NCBI GenBank assembly: GCA_029718625.1
Contig: CM056395.1
Span: 24,290,899 to 24,354,898 of the forward strand
Direction: 5' to 3'
DNA: 64,000 nucleotides
Origin: Synaphobranchus kaupii
Lineage: Eukaryota; Chordata; Actinopteri; Anguilliformes; Synaphobranchidae
Part shown: one piece after another, positions 35,801 to 48,500 of the stretch
Layout of the letters: every line of letters begins with the position of its first letter
Position numbering within the stretch: position 1 is the stretch's first letter
The notes under the pieces: generated by a model
Databases searched by the model: none
Told to the model about the DNA's origin: nothing
Seen by the model: the letters and a program-made list of their open reading frames with translations, nothing else
Position numbers and translations under genes: made by a program

Positions 35801-38800
35801 GCTCAAGCTAAGGCTTTCTCTATCAGATACACTCCTTACCACATATAGGAAACAAGTGAGACACATTCAAGCTACGACACAAACAAGGTGCAATACAACA
35901 CCTCTATGTAATATGTTTTTTGAGGAATGGCTTGGGAATTATCCCTTAGTGTATGCCACACGAAAAAACATAGTCACCTGCCCCAGCAACAGTCATCAGT
36001 GAAAATGGAAAGCAACAGGTAAAAAGAAAATATTTTAAACACTTCACCCTTTCACAAATAAACCATTTAAACACTTCACCCTTTCACAAATAAACCATTT
36101 AAACACTTCACCCTTTCACAAATAAACCCTTTAAACACTTCACCCTTTCACAAATAAACCATTTAAACACTTCACCCTTTCACAAATAAACCCTTTAAAC
36201 ACTTCACCCTTTCACAAATAAACCATTTAAACACTTCACCCTTTCACAAATAAACCCTTTAAACACTTCACCCTTTCATAAATAAACCATTTAAACACTT
36301 CACCCTTTCACAAATAAACCCTTTAAACACTTCACCCTTTCACACATAAACCCTTTAAACACTTCACCCTTTCACACATAAACCCTTTAAACACTTCACC
36401 CTTTCATAAATAAACCCTTTAAACACTTCACCCTTTCACAAATAAACCCTTTAAACACTTCACCCTTTCACAAATAAACCCTTTAAACACTTCACCCTTT
36501 CACAAATAAACCCTTTAAACACTTCACCCTTTCATAAATAAACCCTTTAAACACTTCACCCTTTCACAAATAAACCCTTTAAACACTTCACCCTTTCACA
36601 AATAAACCCTTTAAACACTTCACCCTTTCACAAATAAACCCTTTAAACACTTCACCCTTTCATAAATAAACCATTTAAACACTTCACCCTTTCACAAATA
36701 AACCCTTTAAACACTTCACCCTTTCACAAATAAACCCTTTAAACACTTCACCCTTTCACAAATAAACCCTTTAAACACTTCACCCTTTCACAAATAAACC
36801 CTTTAAACACTTCACCCTTTCATAAATAAACCCTTTAAACACTTCACCCTTTCACAAATAAACCCTTTAAACACTTCACCCTTTCACAAATAAACCCTTT
36901 AAACACTTCACCCTTTCACAAATAAACCCTTTAAACACTTCACCCTTTCACAAATAAACCCTTTAAACACTTCACCCTTTCACAAATAAACCCTTTAAAC
37001 ACTTCACCCTTTCATAAATAAACCCTTTAAACACTTCACCCTTTCATAAATAAACCCTTTAAACACTTCACCCTTTCACAAATAAACCCTTTAAACACTT
37101 CACCCTTTCACAAATAAACCCTTTAAACACTTCACCCTTTCATAAATAAACCCTTTAAACACTTCACCCTTTCACAAATAAACCCTTTAAACACTTCACC
37201 CTTTCATAAATAAACCCTTTAAACACTTCACCCTTTCATAAATAAACCCTTTAAACACTTCACCCTTTCACAAATAAACCCTTTAAACACTTCACCCTTT
37301 CACAAATAAACCCTTTAAACACTTCACCCTTTCACAAATAAACCCTTTAAACACTTCACCCTTTCACAAATAAACCCTTTAAACACTTCACCCTTTCATA
37401 AATAAACCCTTTAAACACTTCACCCTTTCACAAATAAACCCTTTAAACACTTCACCCTTTCACAAATAAACCCTTTAAACACTTCACCCTTTCACAAATA
37501 AACCCTTTAAACACTTCACCCTTTCACAAATAAACCCTTTAAACACTTCACCCTTTCACAAATAAACCCTTTAAACACTTCACCCTTTCATAAATAAACC
37601 CTTTAAACACTTCACCCTTTCACAAATAAACCCTTTAAACACTTCACCCTTTCATAAATAAACCCTTTAAACACTTCACCCTTTCACAAATAAACCCTTT
37701 AAACACTTCACCCTTTCACAAATAAACCCTTTAAACACTTCACCCTTTCACAAATAAACCCTTTAAACACTTCACCCTTTCACAAATAAACCCTTTAAAC
37801 ACTTCACCCTTTCATAAATAAACCCTTTAAACACTTCACCCTTTCACAAATAAACCCTTTAAACACTTCACCCTTTCACAAATAAACCCTTTAAACACTT
37901 CACCCTTTCACAAATAAACCCTTTAAACACTTCACCCTTTCATAAATAAACCCTTTAAACACTTCACCCTTTCACAAATAAACCCTTTAAACACTTCACC
38001 CTTTCACAAATAAACCCTTTAAACACTTCACCCTTTCATAAATAAACCCTTTAAACACTTCACCCTTTCACAAATAAACCCTTTAAACACTTCACCCTTT
38101 CACAAATAAACCCTTTAAACACTTCACCCTTTCACAAATAAACCCTTTAAACACTTCACCCTTTCACAAATAAACCATTTAAACACTTCACCCTTTCACA
38201 CATAAACCCTTTAAACACTTCACCCTTTCATAAATAAACCCTTTAAACACTTCACCCTTTCATAAATAAACCCTTTAAACACTTCACCCTTTCATAAATA
38301 AACCCTTTAAACACTTCACCCTTTCACAAATAAACCCTTTAAACACTTCACCCTTTCACAAATAAACCCTTTAAACACTTCACCCTTTCACAAATAAACC
38401 CTTTAAACACTTCACCCTTTCACAAATAAACCCTTTAAACACTTCACCCTTTCACAAATAAACCCTTTAAACACTTCACCCTTTCACAAATAAACCCTTT
38501 AAACACTTCACCCTTTCACAAATAAACCCTTTAAACACTTCACCCTTTCATAAATAAACCCTTTAAACACTTCACCCTTTCACAAATAAACCCTTTAAAC
38601 ACTTCACCCTTTCACAAATAAACCCTTTAAACACTTCACCCTTTCACAAATAAACCCTTTAAACACTTCACCCTTTCACACATAAACCCTTTAAACACTT
38701 CACCCTTTCATAAATAAACCCTTTAAACACTTCACCCTTTCACAAATAAACCCTTTAAACACTTCACCCTTTCACACATAAACCCTTTAAACACTTCACC

Positions 38801-40845
38801 CTTTCATAAATAAACCCTTTAAACACTTCACCCTTTCATAAATAAACCCTTTAAACACTTCACCCTTTCACAAATAAACCCTTTAAACACTTCACCCTTT
38901 CACACATAAACCCTTTAAACACTTCACCCTTTCACACATAAACCCTTTAAACACTTCACCCTTTCATAAATAAACCCTTTAAACACTTCACCCTTTCACA
39001 AATAAACCCTTTAAACACTTCACCCTTTCACAAATAAACCCTTTAAACACTTCACCCTTTCATAAATAAACCCTTTAAACACTTCACCCTTTCATAAATA
39101 AACCCTTTAAACACTTCACCCTTTCATAAATAAACCCTTTAAACACTTCACCCTTTCACACATAAACCCTTTCACACATTTTTTTTCCAGCTTCCTTCAT
39201 GGTCTGTTGGCATCCCCCCTGAACATCTGAAATGATAAACTGCCTTTTGATTGACAGGTCTGGTATGTACAGGCGCACAGCTCCTCACACCGACGGCGAT
39301 TCTGAGCCAGGGTCACTCAAAAATCCAAAAATGCACAGCCAATCACGCGTGAACCAGCCTTATCCGCAAAATGTTAACATTTACCTGTTTGGAGGTGAGT
39401 TTTATTAGGGAGCCTTCATAACCCTGAAAAAGAAAATGACAAGAGTGAGACGGCTGCTGCAACTGTCTAACAGCCATGTCAAAGAAAACCATGAACAGCA
39501 GAACGCGTGCCACAAGTTTGTAAAACAATACCTGCAATACGCGCATTAACTAATGCAAATTAAGCCCCGAGTTTATTTAGGCAGAACATTCCGTTACATT
39601 TTCAAACTTTCCCTTTATTGAACAGAAAAAAAAAAACTTCACTCCAAACAGTTTGTCACGTTTTGCAAGAACGCCTTGACATGTCACGATGGTGGGAATG
39701 TTGGCTAGGTTGGGTTACGTATTGCACCAAGCCAGTATACAACTGACCACAGTGTAAAGGCCACTGCACTGCACACGTCACATCGACCTATCAGAGGCCA
39801 CGCCTGCAACGTTCCGTAACTGGATGTTCTTTTCGGTGTCATTTCAGGTTTTAGAAACGTCCCTGTCATGTTTTGGAGCGCTTGGAGCTCAGGTGTAAAC
39901 CAATCTGTTCATTCAAAACAAATCTGTTGTTTTTAATTTCCTGCAATGATTTACTCCCCTGAACCTTCCGTTTGTGAAGGAATTCAAGGTCAAAGTTCGC
40001 TGTGCTCCGTTAGTCTTTCCTCATTTCCTCATTCCTAACCCTCATCTTCCTCCCACTGCTCTCCTATTTTATACAGATGAGGGGAGGAGGGGAGGAGAGG
40101 AAGGTGGAGAACCAGGAAATGAGGAGCACAAATGTGAGCCGGAGGAAATGGGAGAGAACACTGAAAGAGGAGCATCGCCCAGGCAACCGAGCGGGCGACT
40201 TCTGGCTACCCGGATAAACTGCTCCCAGGGATATTAATGAATGAACGCAGCAGTTATTTAAATGCACCTGGGATTTCTTTTTTTTTTGTACTGTTGTTGC
40301 ATTCACCACAACCTTGGAACCTCACTACCCTTGACATCTCCGTGGCTTAAATCCTCCTTAACATGCGGGAGTTATGGAGGATGAGGCGTAAAGTTTTAAA
40401 TGCAGCACTCGCATACGAAAGAACGGACCAGGAACCAGACGTAAATACTCTGCTGCTGAACAGCAGAGTATTTAGAGTCTCTATGGTTCCCGGAAGAATT
40501 TCTTTGGCTTTATTCTGTATTTTTATTTATTCTATTGTATTCTATTGTATCTATTCTATTTCCACCCCCCACACACATTTTGTATCTGCAAGGCAGGAAC
40601 ACACTGAAAATCAGAGCGTGGCCATTTTTAAACTGAGAGGAGCCAAATTTCTGCGTAACTTTTTACACACCATCTGTGCTCTTGATGTTTTTAAACCGTC
40701 TGTTCCTGGATGATATAAATAATAAATAATTTGAATACAGTGTATCCTAAAGTGAACCAGTTAGTTGTCTGAAGTAGAGCAAAAACAAAAAAAAACAACA
40801 CCTGAACAAGGAAATGAACAACTTAAGGATAAAGGATTGATAAGA

Positions 40846-40909
<64 letters not shown>

Positions 40910-43900
40910 CACACACAGCTTACCTTAAAAGGTCTGAATAAGAGATATAGTTCTCTGGGTTTGATGTCCAGTGGCAATCCACTGACAAACAGTGTTCGGA
41001 CCTAAAGAAACGGGGATAGAAAAAAAACAACTAATGAAGCCATTTTCAAAAATCAGTGCAGTTGTGACTGAGAGTGACAGTGTGAACAGATGGCTGCAGC
41101 GATCAAACATTTTCCACCAGGAAGCAAACAGTGTGAGCCGCTTTGGTTCATGGTCCAGGTGGTTCTCTGGTGTGGACCCATGTCATGCGATAGGCACTGC
41201 CTCTGCCTATCGTACAAGCACACTGTGGACCCATGTCACGTTAGCCTGCTAGCATCACTGCCTCTGCGTATCGTACAAGCACACTGTGGACCCATGTCAC
41301 GTTAGCCTGCTAGCATCACTGCCTCTGCCTATCGTACAAGCACACTGTGGACCCATGTCACGTTAGCCTGCTAGCATCACTGCCTCTGCCTGCAGTCTGT
41401 AGGCTAGCAATAGCATCAACAATCATCTTGTATGACTATTGGATTTCACTGGCTTTTTGAACAGAAATAATGACACCAGAGTCTATAAAGCTTAGACTCC
41501 TAAGCTTTAGATGATCGTAAACAAACAATTACATAACCAGTACAAAATACCATTTAGGTGATGCAATATGTGGAATATGCCACTCCCAAACTAAACTAAA
41601 CATTGCGCTGGTTATTAAATAATTTAATTAATCTGTTAATTAGCTAATTAATATCAAATCCTCTTTATAAAAAAAAAAAAAATCTAATTACATGTAGATT
41701 AAAAAACCATTAACTTCAGTTAGTTTCAGAGTATGTGCTACATAATGCATACTTCTCTAGTTTCAGAGTATGTGCTACATAATGCATACTTCTCTAGTTT
41801 CAGAGTATGTGCTACATAATGCATACTTCTCTAGTTTCAGAGTATGTGCTACATAATGCATACTTCTCTAGTTTCAGAGTATGTGCTACATAATGCATAC
41901 TTCTCTAGTTTCAGAGTATGTGCTACATAATGCATACTTCTGTAGTTTCAGAGTATGTGCTACATAATGCATACTTCTGTAGTTTCAGAGTATGTGCTAC
42001 ATAATGCATACTTCTCTAGTTTCAGAGTATGTGCTACATAATGCATACTTCTCTAGTTTCAGAGTATGCGCTACATAATGCATACTTCTCTATAGAAGTG
42101 ATTTTCTCTCTGGTAACATGGATCATTTACCATATATGGTACTGTGTAACACAAGAGCTTGGAGCCGAGCAGTGAGTCTTATCACTAGTCAGCCGAACAC
42201 TTCAAGAACCACATCATGGTTACCAGGCAACAGTTAGCAAACTTTCGGTGCTCGGAGCCTGAACCGTCACGACCTATTAAGGGCAATTTCCCCATGGTTT
42301 CCTATGGCTGCATACACTTCTAATCAACAGTGTGATGCAATTGCATATGAATGCAGCCGTGTACTCATCAATACACATTCTCACATACTGCCTCACACAG
42401 CCTGTCTTTGTCCATCACTGAACAGTAGTGGGTTGCCAAATTGTGTCGTTTCATTTGAGCTCAAAACAAAGTTCACGCACAAGTTCATGCCGTGTTCACA
42501 GGAAATGTTCTCTCATTGCCAATTTGCCATTCCAAAATATTGCCGTTTCCAAATGCATTTCTCAAGTGATATGTTTCAATTAGCAAAGAAATCTGGTGTA
42601 ACAGTTACAACAGGGTGTGAATTTAATGCCCGCCACGAGCCAAATGCTGGTAAAACTTTGATTGTGGCTGGTAAGATTTTCTACTCCAGCAGTCCTGTAG
42701 GCAGGTAACCAACCAGGTGTGTTATACAGTAAAAGTTAAATGGCTTCTGATTTCTAGAATCCACAAGCCACTCTGGCAGAGGTGGAAATCCAGGGGACAT
42801 AAAGTAAAAGTCCTACCGTGTGTTTCTTCCACCCATAGACTCAGCCAGCTGATTTCACTAATTAGTTCTACCTCCTTGCTGAATAATTATGTTAATTAGC
42901 AAATCCAGGTGATTGGAGCAAAATACTGGGGAGGAGTTTTACTTTATGTCCCCTGGATTTCCACCTCTGCACTCTGGCCAGTGGATGGAAAAGTTAACAT
43001 CATTCCCTGAGTAATAAACAGAATCGCAAGTAAGAATACAGAGGAAAATGTTTGTTGATAACTACCGTATTATTGAAATGACAAAACAGCAGTCAGTAGA
43101 GATTGTAACTCCATAAAAACCTACTTGTTAGTATTTCTGGATATCTTTTTGATTAAGTCTCATTTAGCCCTGTGTCCATTATCTACCATATAGCGGTAAA
43201 AGAGTCTGTCCATCAGTTTCTTCTGACCTTTATAAGTGGTCTTTTTACTGTTACGTCCCTATGCTGCTTCGTGATTGCGGCCCTTTAAATCGTTTGTATG
43301 CTGGCGAGTCTTGATTGGAAATCGCAGACCCCTGTTGTGGATTTGCAGAGATTGTATTAATATTTATATGTATTTTCATTTATTTTAATTTCGAGGGTCG
43401 ATTGCATTTCCTCTGGTATGGCTCATGCATGTTGCCAGCTTTTGCTGCCGTGCCGAACCGCATTTTAAAGTAGCATTATGGTTTGTTTCGGGTTGTATGC
43501 AGCGCTTACTATGTGGTGGTTTGTCGCGGTGTTGCCGTGCTGTTGGGGGCGCGCATTTTCTGGTTGCATTTCCGCGTGATTCCCCCGTTTTTGACTTTGC
43601 TTTGCGCGAGCATATCCGCAAATTGTATTCCGCTTTGTTTATGCAAAATGTTGACCAACTACTCGTTTCCAAGAAGAACATTTCGGTGGTAAGCTGCTTG
43701 TTGGTTTTTTGCCACTTTGCTGTGTTGTGCCTTGTGTAATTTAGCGACTTGTGGTTTTGTGGAATAATATTGTTTGTGCTCGTGTGATATCGGAGATTTT
43801 CATATTTTGTAAGCTGTTTATTTGTGTTTTAAAATCGTTTGTATTGTCGTCGTAACCGCACAACCTATAGGCCTAAATATAGATAAATCAGCCAATGTAC

Positions 43901-45484
43901 TTGTCCAGTTTGACAATACTTCCCCCAGTGGTTGCGCGGCTGCACCACAGGTGTCAGACTCCAATCGTGAAGGGCTGAGGTTTTCCTCTCATTTTTCATG
44001 TGTTTCCGCATTTAAGTGATTAATTTAATACACTGACTGGTTAGAGTCTGCATGGTTTCCCAGGCCTAAATTGCATGCAATTGCAAGTAGGAAATCCACA
44101 AAACCCTCAGACATGGCGGCCCTCTTGTTCATGACCTCGACACCCCTGGGTTCCAATAAAGTGTGAAAAAAAAACTTGCCAAAGAAAACCCCAGAAAATT
44201 TGAGGTAGCATTCTATTCAGTAAGTCCACAATGAGCAAGACCAGACTTACCACAGTAAGAACACACAGGCAGTGTGAATGCCTGGCAGGCATTAGCCAAT
44301 TAGCATTAGTCAATTAATAAGACAATAGCTGTCTTATTGATCGGCTAAGCCCCAAACTGCTAATCCAGGATATATTCACGACCCAAAATCTTGATCCGAC
44401 TTTTGCGCAAGAGGCGCTTTCTATACGTGGATCAGTGCCTGGGGAGCAAAACCCAATCTACACACACTCAGTCTGCAGATCCTACAGATTATCTCTGTTG
44501 CAGTAGCAGAGGATTCTGGGAGAAGGAGGGGTGGGGGGGAAAATGATTGGCAGGCAGGCAGTGACTCTTCAGAATGTTTTGTCCCGGAGGAACAGGAGCC
44601 TCAGAGGCTGTGGGGTCTCTGTCTGGCCTTTATGGGCTGGCCAGTCCGCTAACACCGCGCCCCTACTTATACAAGTCTGGACAGAAACACTGCGGGCAAC
44701 CTGACCTACTGCTCACCCTGTAACGAAACAGAAAAGCACTGCACGATATTGGCAACATGATCACTATGGCAACGACATTATTACCAGTGCCGTCAACTCC
44801 TGACAAAGTTATGTATCTTAACAGATAAAAAGGCATACATACTGGACTTTAAGCAAGGGAACAATATTTATTGAATACGTCACTTTGGGTCAAATAATCG
44901 TGGCTGAGAATCTGAGCTTAATGGACTTAACGTTAATTATGGAGCCAGTAAATGTCACGTCAAGTTTGGGACCAGAGCTGTAGTCACGGTCAATGTCAAG
45001 GGTTAAGGGATAAAGACCATGCAAGGGTTTTCTTTAGAAAACCTTTTCTACTTCTAAGTTCAATAGAAGGACATTTCTCTCAGTCACATTATCAGACATG
45101 TGGAGACTAGAGACGGCTAAGAAATTATCAATCTGTGAGTCATTCCATCTTCAGTATGTTCAGAAAGGTGAATAGCGTCTAATATGCAGATATCAAAACA
45201 AATGACCTCACTCAGAGCAAATCAGGCCTGATTTCAGGTGAATGCCATTTCACTGCCAAGCTAAACAGGAGCCTCCAGGAATATCCACAGGAAATAATTG
45301 TATTAATATGTATTCCACATTGTGTTAATCAGCTGTCCGCCATCTGCAAACTGTCAAGCTCCCCAAAACCATAAAAATAGGGAAAATAATTGCTGTCATT
45401 AAAGCAGCCCAGTTGCGAGTTAGCTTTGAGGTTTTAGATGCACACGCACGCACAGATTTACACATGTACACCACACACGTGTAT

Positions 45485-45555
<71 letters not shown>

Positions 45556-48500
45556 AAATGCAGGGCTCAATAAGAACAGGATGGTTGTCTCCACGGTATC
45601 GCTAAGAAACTATTATCTACATTCCGAGCCAATGACTGACCCAAGAACTGGGTGCTGGATTTGCTCTCTGTAGTCCCCCCACACACACACACACCCACCC
45701 CCACCCCCACCCGCCTCCACCCCCGTTACTGATTACCAGCCGAAAATCGTGCTGGACATCCCAGGTCACCACACAGGCCACTTAAACCTTGTTTGCTCAG
45801 GGGTGTAATAAGTGATCGATTAGAGGCCCCTCCTGCCCTGGTAGTTTTTACTGCTCTCACGCTCACATTGTACATGATAAGAGCCGCCTCTTTAGGCTCC
45901 GGGACAGACAGACAGACAGAGACAGAGAGAGAGAGAGAGAAAATAAAAGCGAAAAAGAAAACACCGTGCTAATTTTCAAATAGGAGAACATCCAAAAAAA
46001 AGAGGAAGGCCAAGCGCGCCTGCCAGGCCCAAATTTGGCAAACAAACACCGCACAACATCAACAGTGAACTATGACATGTAGTCACACCTCTTTTTACCT
46101 CAAGATGCAGTCCCGACACAACCCATTGCACCCAATGCATTAGCAAACACAGCGCCTGGGCAGTTAGCGCAGTATAGTAAATGCTGATTACTCGACTTCA
46201 TTTTTTAATTTATTTTTTTAACTTGGACTTGGACGCAGGAACTTCACACCAGTGGCGATGCGGCGCATTAACGGGACACCACACGCTAAGCTAAAATAAG
46301 ACATGAGGGGGGTGATCACACGATACGCTACAACAATGTGCTGCTTTCTTTAGGGAGTGGCGAAGAGCGGCCCCCCACCCCCCGGGATACTGGGGTATCA
46401 GCAGAGCAAGGCTGGGGGGGGTCAAACAACACTGTTTATTTTCAACATCGGAATTCTGTTAGCTCTTTATACTGTAGCACCCTTTCAAACAACAGATAAA
46501 TTTAATAAACACGTCGTTCTAAAATTGTCCGCTAAACTCTCCTGCCCGACGGCGGTCACAGTTGGCACATTTTTCACGCAAAGCCCCGTTGTCTCTTAAA
46601 AGGTCCCCGTTTCATATAGCCAGCAAATGGCCAGGATAGGATGACAATTCCCCCAGCGGTTTTATAAATAATCCCAGCCATGGAGGAGGAGGGGGGGGGG
46701 TGCATGCTTCTGCTCTGTCATGTTTCCACCCCCACTTCCTGCTCTCGCCGTCCCCCTTGGACGATCCCTCAGATGAGCCGACAGAGGAGCACTGCGGTTG
46801 GTGTATCTAAGTAAGCCAGCTTATACGACCGGCATGGCCATCAACATTTGAAGCCATACTCCATGACGCTGAGCTTTCTAAAGCTTTGCTTGTTGCCGCG
46901 TAATCCTGATCCAGCCACGTTTTAGCAGGTCAGTTAGACATTTCAGAGAAATATATGGCAAAACTATTATTAAACCAAAAGAGCTGATGGCGACGAAGCA
47001 AATTTTATTTTGTACTGTACTTGCTGAAGAGAAACCCTTGTCCAGGCCATTGTACATATACACTATAATAATGATATAGCTGGATGTTGATTGAAATAAT
47101 TTAGTTTAAGTACTTTTATCAAAGGGAAAACTGTTTCCCAACTGGGATTCAAACTTACAATCTTCTGACTACTACTCAAATAGTAGGCAATAGTGAAAAT
47201 AAACAATCTGTTATATCTCTCCTTTCTGTTGCCATTGTTGCTGCATTTTTTTAATATTTCCAAACACAAGAGAATAAAGCCCAATTTGATAATGAAGACC
47301 CCCAAGCAGGTCTTGTGTGACAATAGTAACGCATGGTTCCATATGACCTCATCCACCAAGACACCACATCCCTATTCTTTTGCACAAGCAAAACAAAAAA
47401 TAAATAAATACATTTTTAAAAATCAAGAAAGTGGTCACAGTGAGAAGTGTTGGACCTGAATGACCACCTCTGATGCAATGTGGCATGTAAGAGCGTGCCT
47501 GTGTTATGTAATAATGAGTCACTGGGTCTGAGTATAGGTTTGATTGATGAAAGGGGTTATGGGGGGGAGAAAGTAGCAGGGAGTGAGGGGGTTAAGGCCT
47601 GTGCTTCAGCTAATGATGTAGCGTATGACAAACAGTATGTACATTAATGATGTCATGCATGGCTGACATGTATGCATGGTGAACTTTAGCAATAGCAATA
47701 ACTGAAAACCGATGCTACACATTAGCCCCATGTTGTACCTTCTAAGCCCACTTGGCACAACAGGGACAAGCCCACTTGGCACAACAGGGACCAACCACTG
47801 GTGTCTGCTAAAGGCATGAAATGAAATATGAACAGCGGCCATATTAACTGCAATGGCTTTGAGGTTAATTGTCAAAATGCACACGATTCAATAACTTGCA
47901 AGATCAATGAAATGTGTGCACATAATCTTGTGTAGACCCTTCCACTGTCACCATGCAGTTACCACCAGATTCAGCTTTTGTCTGATTTACAAACAACCCC
48001 AGTTGGTTATTGTTGTCCTAGTAGGCTTAGGGTAGCACTCCATTCAGTGATCATGAAACGGCCCAGGCAGATACTGCCCCAAATTTGCTCAAACTGCCCC
48101 AGAGTTGCTCGAGCTGCCACACAAAGTTACTCAAGTTGCCCAAAAGTCACTTGAGCACAATTCTTAGCATTTTCAGTACCCCATTTTGTGTAGGCTTTAT
48201 AGGTGTTACAAAAAGGAATAATTATTCAGCCATATGACTTGTTTTTCCTTTCACAGAATGAAATATAGCAACAATAAAGGTGGAACGGTGCTTGCAAAGC
48301 GATCACTTACATGACTGACTAAGCATCTAAGCACAAGTAGCCTACGTGAAATATCCAATCACACCACGGTTAGCGCACAGTATCTGCTTAAGCTGAGCAG
48401 ACACGATTCCATTTCCATTTCTGAAATGTATTTTTCACGGTTGTGCGGACATGAGAGCACGTTATCGTCGTATCGTACCCCTGGGCCTCACTTCGTACTT

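Noticed and set aside
36034..39169. Regular array considered as CRISPR
   Set aside because: Units are contiguous with no variable spacers, in an intron of a vertebrate gene: a minisatellite.
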